DNA of 64,000 nt from Lachnospiraceae oral taxon 107 str. F0167 (GTDB taxonomy: Bacteria; Bacillota; Clostridia; Lachnospirales; Lachnospiraceae): positions 431,282-495,281 of the forward strand of contig GL890583.1 of NCBI GenBank assembly GCA_000209465.1, written 5' to 3'. The notes under the pieces are model-generated. The model saw nothing but the letters and a program-made list of their open reading frames with translations. It searched no databases and was not told where the DNA came from. Position 1 is the first letter of the stretch. The number at the start of each line of letters is the position of its first letter. This document shows, in pieces, positions 36,143 through 46,029 of this stretch. A program made the translations under genes and the position numbers.

Positions 36143-38218
36143 TTATTCTTCCTTAGGCTTATTCTCGGAATAGCCACATTCCTCATTCATGCAAAGAAGC
36201 TTATTTCCCTTCTCCACCATATATGAGCCGCATTTTGGACAGGCAATAGATGAAGGTTTATTCCATGACATAAACTCACATTCGGGTGCATTGCTGCAAC
36301 CATAGTATATTCTACCCTTCTTGGTCTTTTTTATGACCACCTCTCCATCACATTTCGGGCATTTTACTCCTATCTTTTCAAGATAAGGCTTGGTATTTTT
36401 ACAGTCGGGGAATCCGGGACATGCCAGGAATTTTCCATGCGGTCCGTATTTTATAACCATATTCTTACCGCAGTTTTCACAAATTACATCAGTCACTTCA
36501 TCCGCTATCTTTACATTTTCAAGCTCCTTTGAAGCCTGGTCTACAGCTGATTCAAGATCAGGATAAAAGTTTGATACCACAGTTTTCCAGTTTACACTGC
36601 CATCTCCTACCGAATCCAGAAGCTGTTCAAGATTTGCGGTAAACTCCTTATCTACAATGCTTCCAAAATAGTTTACCATCATTGAGTTTACTATCTGTCC
36701 AAGCTCTGTAACATAGAGATTTTTTTGCTCCTTTACAACATAATGTCTTGCCAAAATAGTTGTAATAGTGGGGGCATAGGTAGACGGACGACCGATTCCC
36801 TGCTCTTCAAGTGCTTTTACCAGACTTGCCTCTGTAAAATGTGCCGGTGGCTGTGTGAAATGCTGTACATCCAAAAGCTTTTCAAGTTTCAGCTCATCTC
36901 CCACCTTAAGCTTACCTATAATAGTATCCGAACTTACCTTTTCTTCATCATCGGTATAAACATTCATAAATCCGTCAAACACTATCTTTGAACCTGACAT
37001 AGTAAAGGTATAATCCCCTGCACTAAGTTTTACCGATGTTGTCTTATATTTTGCATTCTCCATTCTGCTGGCAACAAATCTTTTCCAGATAAGCTGATAC
37101 AGTCTGAACAATTCTCTTGGCAAAGATTCTTTAACCATTGCAGGAGTCAGATTCACATCTGTAGGTCTGATAGCCTCATGTGCATCCTGAACATTATTAT
37201 TATTGGTTTTTGTAACAACATTTTTTGAAACGTATTCCGGTCCATAGCTCTTACCTACAAACTCCCTTGCAGCCGCATCCGCCTCCGCAGCTATTCTTGT
37301 AGAGTCGGTACGAAGATATGTAATAAGTGCAATGGTTCCCTTTCCTTTGATATCCACACCCTCATATAACTGCTGCGCAAGTCTCATGGTTTTTTGTGTG
37401 GAGTAATTAAGCTTTTTGCTTGCCTCCTGCTGTAAAGTGGATGTGGTGAAAGGAATAGGCGCTTTTTTTACTCTCTCTCCCTCATTTATCTCTGAAACAA
37501 TATAGGATACACCCTTTAATGCTTCTAAGATTTTATCCATTTCAGCTTTATTATTTATATTCAGCTTGTTTTTTGTACCGTAAAACTTCGCAGTAACAGC
37601 CTTTTTAGAATAGCTTGTCAAAAGCTCGGCTTCAAGTGTCCAGTATTCTTCAGGTATAAAGGCATCTATTTGTGCCTCTCTGTCACAGATCATTCTTAAA
37701 GCTACAGACTGCACTCTTCCGGCAGATAATCCACGCTTTACTTTTGCCCAGAGCAGCGGACTTATCGAATATCCCACCATTCTGTCCAAAACCCTTCTTG
37801 CCTGCTGAGCATCCACAAGATTCATATCCAGCTTTCTCGGATGCTTTATAGCATCTTTTATAGCATTTTTTGTAATCTCATTAAAGCTTATACGAAATAC
37901 TTTCTTTTCGCTGTCATCAAGCTTCAGCGCTTTTGAAAGATGCCAGCTTATAGCCTCACCCTCACGGTCGGGGTCAGTCGCAAGATATATTTTATCAGCT
38001 TTTTTTACATCTTTTTTCAGTTTAGCGAGCAACTCGCCCTTTCCCCTTATAGTAATATATTTCGGTTCAAAATCATTTTCAACATCAATACCCATAGTTG
38101 ATTTGGGTAAATCTCTTACATGTCCGTTTGAAGCCGTTACTTCATAACCTGAACCTAAATATTTTTTAATGGTCTTAACCTTTGCAGGCGACTCCACTAT
38201 CACTAAACTTCCAGCCAT
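36143..38218 (-). CDS. topA: DNA topoisomerase I
   Basis: Type IA topoisomerase relaxing negative supercoils. The TOPRIM domain begins SLVIVESPAKVKTI and contains TDPDREGEA (81-89). The catalytic tyrosine is Y301 in ITYLRTDSTRIA. Three C-terminal four-cysteine zinc ribbons (CENCGKN, CPKCDGE, CPKCGSY) occupy about residues 575-690. 691 residues is typical of Firmicute enzymes. dprA lies 12 bp upstream in the same direction; a dprA-topA pair is widespread. Confidence 0.96.
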   Translation of the reverse strand: MAGSLVIVESPAKVKTIKKYLGSGYEVTASNGHVRDLPKSTMGIDVENDFEPKYITIRGKGELLAKLKKDVKKADKIYLATDPDREGEAISWHLSKALKLDDSEKKVFRISFNEITKNAIKDAIKHPRKLDMNLVDAQQARRVLDRMVGYSISPLLWAKVKRGLSAGRVQSVALRMICDREAQIDAFIPEEYWTLEAELLTSYSKKAVTAKFYGTKNKLNINNKAEMDKILEALKGVSYIVSEINEGERVKKAPIPFTTSTLQQEASKKLNYSTQKTMRLAQQLYEGVDIKGKGTIALITYLRTDSTRIAAEADAAAREFVGKSYGPEYVSKNVVTKTNNNNVQDAHEAIRPTDVNLTPAMVKESLPRELFRLYQLIWKRFVASRMENAKYKTTSVKLSAGDYTFTMSGSKIVFDGFMNVYTDDEEKVSSDTIIGKLKVGDELKLEKLLDVQHFTQPPAHFTEASLVKALEEQGIGRPSTYAPTITTILARHYVVKEQKNLYVTELGQIVNSMMVNYFGSIVDKEFTANLEQLLDSVGDGSVNWKTVVSNFYPDLESAVDQASKELENVKIADEVTDVICENCGKNMVIKYGPHGKFLACPGFPDCKNTKPYLEKIGVKCPKCDGEVVIKKTKKGRIYYGCSNAPECEFMSWNKPSSIACPKCGSYMVEKGNKLLCMNEECGYSENKPKEE

Positions 38219-38230
38219 TTTAACCCCTTA

Positions 38231-39346
38231 CTAATTTATTCTCTTACAATAATAATTTGATGATACTTGTACGATAAAACCTTCCAATTCAAGTAATAAA
38301 AGTGAGCTTAGCACCTGAGATACATCTAAAGTACTTTCTTTGATTATGTCATCAATATATTTCGGTTTTAAATCAAGGCAACTATAAACCTTTTTATCAT
38401 TCTTTGCAAGTATATTAGCGTTTTTTTCATTATATACTTGTATTTTCCCATCAATATTAAAGTCAAGAGCCTCTAAAATATCTGTCGGAGAGGATATAAT
38501 ACCCGCACCGTCAGATATAAGTTTATTACAACCAAGACTCATACAATCGGTTATTCTTCCCGGAAGCGCAAATACCTCTCTGCCTTGTTCCAATGCATGA
38601 GAAGCGGTTATAAGTGAACCTGATTTAAGTCTTGCCTCTATCACTATTGTAATATCAGCCAAACCTGAAATAATTCGATTCCTGATAGGAAAATTTATTT
38701 TTAAAGGATTAGTTCCAAGTGGAAACTCTGATATAACTCCTCCATGCTCACCGATGCATAAATCATTATATAATTTAAAATTGCTCTCAGGATAACATAC
38801 ATTTACTCCCGTGCCAAGTACCGCATAGGTTTTTCCATTGGCAAGTATTGCACCCTCATGTGCCCTTGTATCAACTCCCAGAGCCATACCGCTTATTATA
38901 TCCACTCCGTTTTTTGCCAGTTCCTGTGCAAGAAATTTCGCCATACCGAGACCGTATTCACTTGCACTTCTGCTACCCACTATTGATACACTCTTTCTTT
39001 GTACAGGTACTTTGCCCTTTACAAATATACCGAATGGATAATCTCTGATATTAAGAAGTTTTGACGGATAACTATCTTCAAAGGGAAGTATAAATTTTAT
39101 ATTTCTGTCAGCAAGTGAAAGATATTCTTCATGTAAATTATTTATTATGTTTTTTAATTTTAAGACGGCATGTATTTGTTTTTCTTTTAATTTAAGCCCT
39201 GTCTTTAAATCATCAAAACTCATAGTAAAGATATTATAAAGCGGCTTTATCTTCTCATAAATCTCCTTTTTTGAGGCATAACCCAGTTCCGATAATGTAG
39301 AAAGAAAAAATAAAGCTTCTTTATCAGTTATTTCAAAAAATTGCAT
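38231..39346 (-). CDS. dprA: DNA processing protein DprA/Smf
   Basis: Binds incoming single-stranded DNA and loads RecA during transformation. The Rossmann-like core has IVGSRSASEYG (about 127-137), SGMALGVDTRAHEGA (about 155-169) and a later FPLGTNPLKINFPIRNRII. A C-terminal winged helix follows. The frame is open from 39418, but ATG 39346 has GGAGG just upstream, giving 371 residues. With comM upstream it forms a competence-related pair, although such genes also persist in non-competent Clostridia. Confidence 0.92.
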   Translation of the reverse strand: MQFFEITDKEALFFLSTLSELGYASKKEIYEKIKPLYNIFTMSFDDLKTGLKLKEKQIHAVLKLKNIINNLHEEYLSLADRNIKFILPFEDSYPSKLLNIRDYPFGIFVKGKVPVQRKSVSIVGSRSASEYGLGMAKFLAQELAKNGVDIISGMALGVDTRAHEGAILANGKTYAVLGTGVNVCYPESNFKLYNDLCIGEHGGVISEFPLGTNPLKINFPIRNRIISGLADITIVIEARLKSGSLITASHALEQGREVFALPGRITDCMSLGCNKLISDGAGIISSPTDILEALDFNIDGKIQVYNEKNANILAKNDKKVYSCLDLKPKYIDDIIKESTLDVSQVLSSLLLLELEGFIVQVSSNYYCKRIN

Positions 39347-39356
39347 ATTTCCTCCT

Positions 39357-40871
39357 TTACCAGTATTTATCTTCCAAAGAACGGTAAGATATCGCTTCAC
39401 ATATATCATCATGTTCAATATTTATATGCTCATTAAAATCAGCTACTGTTCTTGCTACCTTTAAGATTTTATGCAGCCCTCTAACACTCATTTTTTTCAT
39501 TTCATACAGATTGGATAAAAAAACATCATCCTCCCTTTTTAAGCGGCAGAATTCATTTATAAATGCCGGCGGTATTTCTGAATTATAAAAAAAGCCGTAC
39601 TCCTTATATCTTTCAAGCTGAATCTGTCTTACCTTTTCTATATACTCTTTTATTTCTTCGCTGCTTATATTATTAAAATCCCCCTTAAGTTCATCATATC
39701 TTATCATTGAAGTCTCCACAGTAATATCGATTCTGTCAAGCAAGGGCTTTGATATCCTTGAAAGATATTTTCTTACCTGTGCCTCATTACAATTACATTT
39801 AGTTCTATCCGGATAATACCCACATTTACACGGGTTAGTTGCAGCCACAAGCATAAAATCCGCAGGATAATCAATACTTGCATTTACCCTTGAAATACTT
39901 ACAGTTTTATTCTCCATAGGCTGTCTTAAAACCTCAATTGTATTTGTCTTAAACTCGGCAAGTTCATCCAAAAATAACACACCCTTATGTGCCAAAGATA
40001 TCTCTCCGGGCTTTGGAACTCTTCCACCTCCTGATAATGCCTGTGGCGACACTGTATGATGTGGTGCTCTATATGGTCTTATCTTTAATACCGGTTCTTT
40101 TGAATTTAACAGTCCGCATACACTGTATATTTTTGAAACTTCAAGTGATTCTTCATCAGTCATATTCGGCATTATACCCGGTATTCTTTGTGCAATCATA
40201 CTTTTTCCTGTACCTGCCGGACCTATAAATAATATATTATGCCTGCCTGCTACAGCTATTTGTACAGCTCTTTTTAACAGAATCTGACCGTTTACATCTG
40301 AGAAATCACTGTATTCTTTTATTGTGGGATTTTGTTTCGGAATATTTTCTGTATATGTTTTTTCACCATTTAGAATTTCTATAAGATCTTTTAGATTTTT
40401 TATACCTATATTTTTTATATCTTTTACTATATTTGCCTCAGCAAGATTATCATAGGGAAGAAATATATTTTTAAAGCCCATATCTTTTGCAAATATAACT
40501 ATTGGAAGTATTCCCTTTATCGGCAATAACTCTCCGCTTAGTGACAGCTCACCTACAAACATTGATTTTCTTAATATATCTGATTTTATAATGCCGAGTG
40601 CTTCAAGTATTGATATTGCAATCGGCAAATCATAAGCACAGCCTTCTTTTTTAATTTCTGCAGGGGAAAGATTTATAACGATTTTTCGTGGATAAAAAGA
40701 AAAATTAGAATTTTTGATGGCGGTCCTTACTCTGTCTGCCGCTTCTTTTACTTCACCTGATAAAGACCCGATTAGAATAATGCCGGGTAGACCATCTCCG
40801 ATATCGGTTTCACAACAGACATGAAATGCATTGATGCCTAAAAGACCTGCCGTATGTATTTTACTAAGCAT
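39357..40871 (-). CDS. comM: ComM/YifB family AAA+ protein (Mg-chelatase-like)
   Basis: Hexameric helicase-like AAA+ protein that promotes branch migration during transformation. It has an N-terminal Lon-protease-like domain, Walker A GPAGTGKSMIAQRIP (about 218-232), LFLDELAEF as Walker B and an internal zinc-binding segment (CKCGYYPDRTKCNCN). A C-terminal Mg_chelatase_C domain has RGLHKILKVARTVADF. 504 residues is the family size. dprA starts 10 bp after its stop. Confidence 0.93.
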   Translation of the reverse strand: MLSKIHTAGLLGINAFHVCCETDIGDGLPGIILIGSLSGEVKEAADRVRTAIKNSNFSFYPRKIVINLSPAEIKKEGCAYDLPIAISILEALGIIKSDILRKSMFVGELSLSGELLPIKGILPIVIFAKDMGFKNIFLPYDNLAEANIVKDIKNIGIKNLKDLIEILNGEKTYTENIPKQNPTIKEYSDFSDVNGQILLKRAVQIAVAGRHNILFIGPAGTGKSMIAQRIPGIMPNMTDEESLEVSKIYSVCGLLNSKEPVLKIRPYRAPHHTVSPQALSGGGRVPKPGEISLAHKGVLFLDELAEFKTNTIEVLRQPMENKTVSISRVNASIDYPADFMLVAATNPCKCGYYPDRTKCNCNEAQVRKYLSRISKPLLDRIDITVETSMIRYDELKGDFNNISSEEIKEYIEKVRQIQLERYKEYGFFYNSEIPPAFINEFCRLKREDDVFLSNLYEMKKMSVRGLHKILKVARTVADFNEHINIEHDDICEAISYRSLEDKYW

Positions 40872-40885
40872 AATCTCCTTTATCA

Positions 40886-40915
40886 GTGGCTGCCCGAATA
40901 AGAGCGAGCAGCCAC
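40886..40915 (-). other. Intercistronic hairpin between galE and comM
   Basis: GTGGCTGC (40886-40893) and GCAGCCAC (40908-40915) form a perfect 8-bp stem. On the minus strand it is not followed by a T-run, so it is a poor intrinsic terminator and may be a processing or stability element after galE. Confidence 0.45.
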
Positions 40916-40925
40916 ATATTAATAT

Positions 40926-41993
40926 TTATTTTTTAATAACGGAAGCATCTTTTCTGATAATTATATCAGAATTGTCTTCCTCAAATCCATTCGGATTTGC
41001 TTTTTGCCATCTGAATGAATCTCTGCACATATCCTCTATGTTTTTCTCAGCCTTCCAGCCAAGCTCTTTAAATGCGAGGGAAGGATCCGCGTAGCATGCA
41101 GGTACATCCCCGGCTCTTCTATCCTTAAATACATAGTTTATCTTTATATCATTTACCTTTTCAAAGGCATTTATAACATCCAGCACACTGTATCCGATAC
41201 CTGTTCCAAGATTATATATATCCACCTTTCCGGGATCTTTTATAATCTTTTCAAGTGCCTTTACATGTCCCTTTGCAAGGTCCACAACATGGATATAATC
41301 TCTTACACAGGTACCGTCTTTTGTATTATAGTCATTTCCAAATACTCCAAGACATACAAGCTTACCTACAGCCACCTGTGTAATATATGGTAGAAGATTG
41401 TTTGGAATACCCTTTGGATTCTCACCTATTCTTCCCGACTCATGAGCCCCGATAGGATTAAAATATCTAAGCAGCATTACAGAAAATTTATCATTTGCCG
41501 TATGGCAATCTGTAAGTATCTGCTCAAGCATTCCCTTTGTTCTGCCGTATGGATTTGTAATAACTCCAAGAGGTGCATCCTCGGTAATAGGAACAATCTT
41601 AGGATCTCCATAAACTGTGGCACTTGATGAAAATACTATCTTATCAACGCCGAATTCTCTCATTACCTCACAGAGAATAAGAGTTCCGGTAATATTATTA
41701 TGATAGTACTCAAGCGGCTTATAAACCGATTCTCCTACAGCCTTAAGTCCTGCAAAATGTATAACCGCATCTATATCATTTTCTTTAAACACCTTTGTAA
41801 GAGCCTTTTGGTTTAATAAATCCACTTCATAAAAACGCAAAGACTTTCCGGTGATCTCTTCAACTCTTTTCAAGGATTCCCTTGAGGAATTTACCAGATT
41901 ATCCACTACAACAACTTCATATCCTGCATCCAATAATTCAACACAGGTGTGACTTCCAATATAACCGGCACCACCGGTAACTAAATTTGCCAT
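40926..41993 (-). CDS. galE: UDP-glucose 4-epimerase
   Basis: Extended short-chain dehydrogenase interconverting UDP-glucose and UDP-galactose. It shows the NAD-binding GGAGYIGSHTCVEL (about 7-20), the catalytic YGRTK (about 149-153) with S in SSSATVYG, and the RYFNPIGAH segment. The last 15 or so residues are slightly longer than in E. coli GalE. TTGGAGGG precedes ATG 41993. An AT-rich upstream region has possible promoter elements (TTGATT-N17-TAAAAT at about 42067-42095). Confidence 0.94.
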   Translation of the reverse strand: MANLVTGGAGYIGSHTCVELLDAGYEVVVVDNLVNSSRESLKRVEEITGKSLRFYEVDLLNQKALTKVFKENDIDAVIHFAGLKAVGESVYKPLEYYHNNITGTLILCEVMREFGVDKIVFSSSATVYGDPKIVPITEDAPLGVITNPYGRTKGMLEQILTDCHTANDKFSVMLLRYFNPIGAHESGRIGENPKGIPNNLLPYITQVAVGKLVCLGVFGNDYNTKDGTCVRDYIHVVDLAKGHVKALEKIIKDPGKVDIYNLGTGIGYSVLDVINAFEKVNDIKINYVFKDRRAGDVPACYADPSLAFKELGWKAEKNIEDMCRDSFRWQKANPNGFEEDNSDIIIRKDASVIKK

Positions 41994-42103
41994 AAGCCCT
42001 CCAATAACAGTTCATATATAATAGTCAAAAACTGTTGTAAACATATTGATTATTTAAATTTTATAATAAAATATATATTAAATCAACAATAGTTTTATTA
42101 TAT

Positions 42104-43462
42104 TTAATCATTTCTAAGTGCTGTAAGAGGACTGAGCTTCATAGCCCTAAGAGAAGGGAAAAATCCCGCTACCATACCTATAACAATTGCAAAAATAATT
42201 GCCGATATTACAAGCCATGGAGGTATTCTGGAAATATTTCCATCCACTTCCGCTACAACCGATGCTACTCCAAGAGCATTAATTATCATTGATACAATAA
42301 AACTGAAAATCACACCGGTGACTCCGCCGATAAGCCCGATAGCACCTGATTCTATAAGAAACATATCCCTGATACGGTTCATATCACAGCCTAAAACCTT
42401 CATGATACCTATTTCCTTGGTTCTTTCATAAATACTCATCATCATAGTATTTGCAATACCTATGGAAGCAACAAAAAGCGATACAGCGCCTATACCTCCA
42501 AGCACCATTTGAATCATATTGGTGGATGCCTTATTTTGCTCAATCCATTGCATTTGTGACTCAGCCTGATAGCCCATATCACTGATTTGCTTTTGTACTG
42601 TAATTACATTTTTCATATCATCCACATATACTTTTGCCGAATCATAGACCAAATATTTTAAAGGCTTACCTTTTTTTGTTGTAGGCTGACCGGGGATTGC
42701 CTTATGCTTATAGATTTTCTTTAGCATTACCTTCAGGGCATCAATATTACAATAGATGCCGAAACTGTAATTATTATAATTATTATAATCATCCATGGTA
42801 GTTCCCCCCTTTACCACTCCTGCAGTATCAATAATATATTTCTTAGGAGGCTTGGGGGCATTTTCTCCGCCAAATATAGATTTCTCATAAGTTTCCGTAT
42901 CGAAAATCACAAACATAGGCTTATAGTAATCTACATTTGCAAGCTTATTTGACTCATAATATGATTCATTAGGCTTTTTGGGGTTATAAAAATCCTTTAT
43001 AACAAAATTTCCATATATAAGTTCAAGTGTTTTTTTATCTGTCGGAAGATGTCCGCTTGCAAGCTCTATCTCCTTCATATAATCCTCTCCGACTCCGGTT
43101 ATCTGGGCATTTTGCATATATGGTCCCTGCATTATAATAACCGATGTGGTAAGTACCGGGGATACACCGTCTACATGTGCAATATTTGCAAATATATCAA
43201 GAGTATCATCTTTTATATACAATGGTTCGCTTTTTTTTGAAGGATCATTTTGTCTGTTAAACGGTACTGTAACATCTATTGCCTTTAATGATCCGTACTT
43301 AGCCATACTCTCACGGTTTAATTCATCAAGCCCTATCCCCAGTGAAAGCATGGTAACCACGGAAGCCGTACCTATCAGTACACCAAGTACTGTAAGTACT
43401 GTCCTTAACTTTCTTCTCTTTAGATTTGAAATACTTAATTTAAGTAAATCAAGTAGTTTCAT
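42104..43462 (-). CDS. MacB/FtsX-type ABC transporter permease
   Basis: A 452-residue permease. An N-terminal helix follows LKRRKLRTVLTVLGVLIG; a large extracytoplasmic MacB-like domain spans about residues 45-300; three C-terminal helices follow, with SIYERTKEIGIMKVLG between the first two. This matches the four-helix MacB topology. It is the last gene of the ATPase, secreted-protein, permease triad (45881 to 42104) and begins 1 bp after the preceding stop. MacB-type systems move proteins, peptides or lipids outward or do mechanical work across the membrane; the substrate is unknown. Confidence 0.9.
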   Translation of the reverse strand: MKLLDLLKLSISNLKRRKLRTVLTVLGVLIGTASVVTMLSLGIGLDELNRESMAKYGSLKAIDVTVPFNRQNDPSKKSEPLYIKDDTLDIFANIAHVDGVSPVLTTSVIIMQGPYMQNAQITGVGEDYMKEIELASGHLPTDKKTLELIYGNFVIKDFYNPKKPNESYYESNKLANVDYYKPMFVIFDTETYEKSIFGGENAPKPPKKYIIDTAGVVKGGTTMDDYNNYNNYSFGIYCNIDALKVMLKKIYKHKAIPGQPTTKKGKPLKYLVYDSAKVYVDDMKNVITVQKQISDMGYQAESQMQWIEQNKASTNMIQMVLGGIGAVSLFVASIGIANTMMMSIYERTKEIGIMKVLGCDMNRIRDMFLIESGAIGLIGGVTGVIFSFIVSMIINALGVASVVAEVDGNISRIPPWLVISAIIFAIVIGMVAGFFPSLRAMKLSPLTALRND

Positions 43463-45202
43463 TTACATTTGCTCCTTTTTACCTTTTCTCTTCAACACTA
43501 TAACAGTTGCTACAATGATAATTATAATTATTCCGCCGATAATAAACGGTAAAGGATTAAATCTTGAAACAGGCTCATCCGGAATTTCTGGATCGATTAT
43601 ATCTAAATCTGACGGTAATTCCTCATTTACATTTAATATAAATTCTCTGGTCTCCTCCTTTACATTTCCGTTTTCATCCTCATAGCTGATTGTAAGATGT
43701 ATCTTTCCGTCATCCGCTGTTGTTGCTTTTCCGGTAAGATTTACATCCACATTTCCTGTTTCTCCGGGCTTTATATTTCCTACATATGCCTCATTTTCTT
43801 TTATAGAATCCGCTTTGAATTTAGCCATAAGATTATAAAGTATAACTTTTCCGGTATTATTTATCTGGAATGTAACATTTGCATCATCACCCACACCGAT
43901 AGTTTCCGGATTTATCTCAAAACTTCCTATATTCATTCTTGCTATCTGCTTTACCGGGATATCCACAGTCACCTTATCTGTAGCATTCTTAAACTCGGGT
44001 GAATCATACTGCTCATTTATAGTGATGGTATATGACCTCTGGTCAACACCGGCTCTTGCACTCATTTTAAGCCTAAGTTCCGTAGTTTGGTTTGCAGGCA
44101 AAGAATTGACCGCATGTGAGCTTGAACCCTCCAGTATACTGAATACCGCACTTTCACTTGCTTTTTCAGACTCAAGGGTAAACAAAATATTACTTGCGGG
44201 TACACTTGCGGAAGCATTTTTCATAACCAAAATCAGTTCAAAATTCTCTCCGGCATATACCTCCTCAGGAATAGTTTTATAGCTGTCCACCACAATTCTT
44301 GCCTTTGTTCTGTCATTTGGATTAAATTCTCCCGGAGAAGAGGTGGTTTCATCCTTTTCTTTATTTTTTACATGTACAAAGAACTGTTCTTCTGCCTTTT
44401 TTATAGCTCCTTCCGTACTGTCACGATATGTTATTTCAAGTTTTATAGGATAATATCCGGTATAGGTGTTTTTTTGTATGGCAAAGCTGTAATCAAGGCT
44501 TGTCATACCACCACTTTCAATCTTGTCAAAATGCCTGTCATAATTGGCATCGTTTATTTCAAAGGGGAAAACGGTACTGTCCTTATCCATTACCATATGT
44601 GCGGTCACATCAAATGCTGTAAGCTTTCCTGTGTTTGCCATATTTAAGCTGAAATTTAAAACATCCGGATATGCACCTCTCGGTGTTGACTGCCCCTCTC
44701 CTATAGTAAATTCCACATCCTTTACCACCTCAGCTTCACTGCTCTCAGTGGTACTTGATTTTTGGATATATACATTTATATATTCCTGTACTCCCTTGCC
44801 TCCATTTTGTTCATCAGCCAAATATACCGCAATGCCATAATAACCTTCAGGTATATCTCTTCTTACTCTTGCCGAAATAGTGACACTCTTTTTCTTGCCC
44901 TTTGTTATCTTACCTATATGTTTTCTGTCCGTAGTTTCTGAGGTAAGTTCAAAAGGAAATTCTATATTTTCGTCTTCTTCATCATCATAGGCAATACCTG
45001 CCCATGCATCAGCATAATCTGAACCTGTTTCCACATAGAATGTAACATTCATTATTTTACCTGTTTTACCTACAGGCACTTTGTCCTGATGAAAAACATT
45101 ATTGCTCTCGATATTTCTTAATTTGGCAAAGGATTGCATTGGTAAAATAATTGCCATAATAAGAATCATCATCAGTCCCCAAATTTTCTTTACCATTTTC
45201 AT
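43463..45202 (-). CDS. Secreted, membrane-anchored COG1361-like protein
   Basis: About 579 residues. A signal peptide (KKIWGLMMILIMAIILPMQ, then SFA) is followed by several beta-rich Ig/CARDB-like repeats with LNFSLNMANTGK and VTFQINNTGKVILYNL signatures. A C-terminal transmembrane helix and KRKGKK tail anchor it. Such COG1361 proteins often accompany MacB-like ABC systems in Firmicutes, probably acting as the extracellular partner. The frame opens at 45223, but ATG 45202 or 45196 gives a normal signal peptide and leaves the ATPase stop free. Confidence 0.8.
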   Translation of the reverse strand: MKMVKKIWGLMMILIMAIILPMQSFAKLRNIESNNVFHQDKVPVGKTGKIMNVTFYVETGSDYADAWAGIAYDDEEDENIEFPFELTSETTDRKHIGKITKGKKKSVTISARVRRDIPEGYYGIAVYLADEQNGGKGVQEYINVYIQKSSTTESSEAEVVKDVEFTIGEGQSTPRGAYPDVLNFSLNMANTGKLTAFDVTAHMVMDKDSTVFPFEINDANYDRHFDKIESGGMTSLDYSFAIQKNTYTGYYPIKLEITYRDSTEGAIKKAEEQFFVHVKNKEKDETTSSPGEFNPNDRTKARIVVDSYKTIPEEVYAGENFELILVMKNASASVPASNILFTLESEKASESAVFSILEGSSSHAVNSLPANQTTELRLKMSARAGVDQRSYTITINEQYDSPEFKNATDKVTVDIPVKQIARMNIGSFEINPETIGVGDDANVTFQINNTGKVILYNLMAKFKADSIKENEAYVGNIKPGETGNVDVNLTGKATTADDGKIHLTISYEDENGNVKEETREFILNVNEELPSDLDIIDPEIPDEPVSRFNPLPFIIGGIIIIIIVATVIVLKRKGKKEQM

Positions 45203-45206
45203 CCCG

Positions 45207-45881
45207 CTATACCGCCTTTCCATCTACGATTTTAATTTGTCTGTCTGCCACCTTGGCTATATCAACATCATGAGTTACCATAATCAGAGTCTGATCTTCC
45301 TCTTTTACAATCTGCTTCATAAGTTCCAAAACTTCAGCAGTAGTCTTTGTATCAAGATTTCCTGTGGGCTCATCTGCAAAAATTATCTTCGGCTGCATGG
45401 CGAGTGCTCTGGCAATACCCACTCTTTGTTGCTGTCCTCCGCTCATTGCATTACCGTTTTGATACATCTGTTTTTCAAGTCCTACCAAGGTCAGATATTG
45501 CTTGGCTATTTCTATTCTTTTTTTATTGTCCATCCCTCTAAATACCAGCGGCAATGCCACATTGTCAAGAGCATTCATAGTGGGCAAAAGATTATAGGAC
45601 TGGAAAATAAATCCGACATTATTTCTTCTAAAAGCAACCAGCTGATTTTCCTTAAGTTTTTCCAGATGTGTTCCGCCTATTATTATTTCCCCCTTTGTAG
45701 GCTTTTCAAGCCCCGCAAGCATATTTAAAAGCGTAGATTTTCCGGAACCTGACGGACCGACTATTGCCACGAACTCTCCCTTGTTTATTGTAAAGTCTAA
45801 ACCGTCCAAAGCATGTACTATATTCTCACCTGCTTTATAGAATTTATACAGTCCCTTAACCTCTATTATTGTCTTATTCAT
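45207..45881 (-). CDS. ABC transporter ATP-binding protein, LolD/MacB type
   Basis: A 224-residue ATPase with Walker A GPSGSGKST (about 39-47), the signature MSGGQQQRVGIARALA (about 145-160), and Walker B IIFADEPTGNLD. The insertion typical of the MacB/LolD group is present. It is the first gene of the triad with the COG1361-like protein and permease. The ATG is preceded by GAAGGTG. A terminator of the divergently numbered upstream clpC operon lies about 100 bp before it. Confidence 0.93.
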   Translation of the reverse strand: MNKTIIEVKGLYKFYKAGENIVHALDGLDFTINKGEFVAIVGPSGSGKSTLLNMLAGLEKPTKGEIIIGGTHLEKLKENQLVAFRRNNVGFIFQSYNLLPTMNALDNVALPLVFRGMDNKKRIEIAKQYLTLVGLEKQMYQNGNAMSGGQQQRVGIARALAMQPKIIFADEPTGNLDTKTTAEVLELMKQIVKEEDQTLIMVTHDVDIAKVADRQIKIVDGKAV

Positions 45882-45981
45882 ATATTCACCTTCAAGAAAT
45901 ACAATAAACTTATATATCCTATATCATAGCATATATTTGGGATATTTATATTTATATTTTTGAATTTTTATATTTTATTTT

Positions 45982-46024
45982 AAAAAACCGGCTGATATAT
46001 GCTTTGCAAATATCAACCGGTTAA
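45982..46024 (-). terminator. Terminator of the clpC operon
   Basis: On the minus strand AACCGGTTGATATTTGC pairs with GCATATATCAGCCGGTT around a short loop and runs into six T. It starts just after the clpC stop. Confidence 0.88.
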
Positions 46025-46029
46025 AATAG

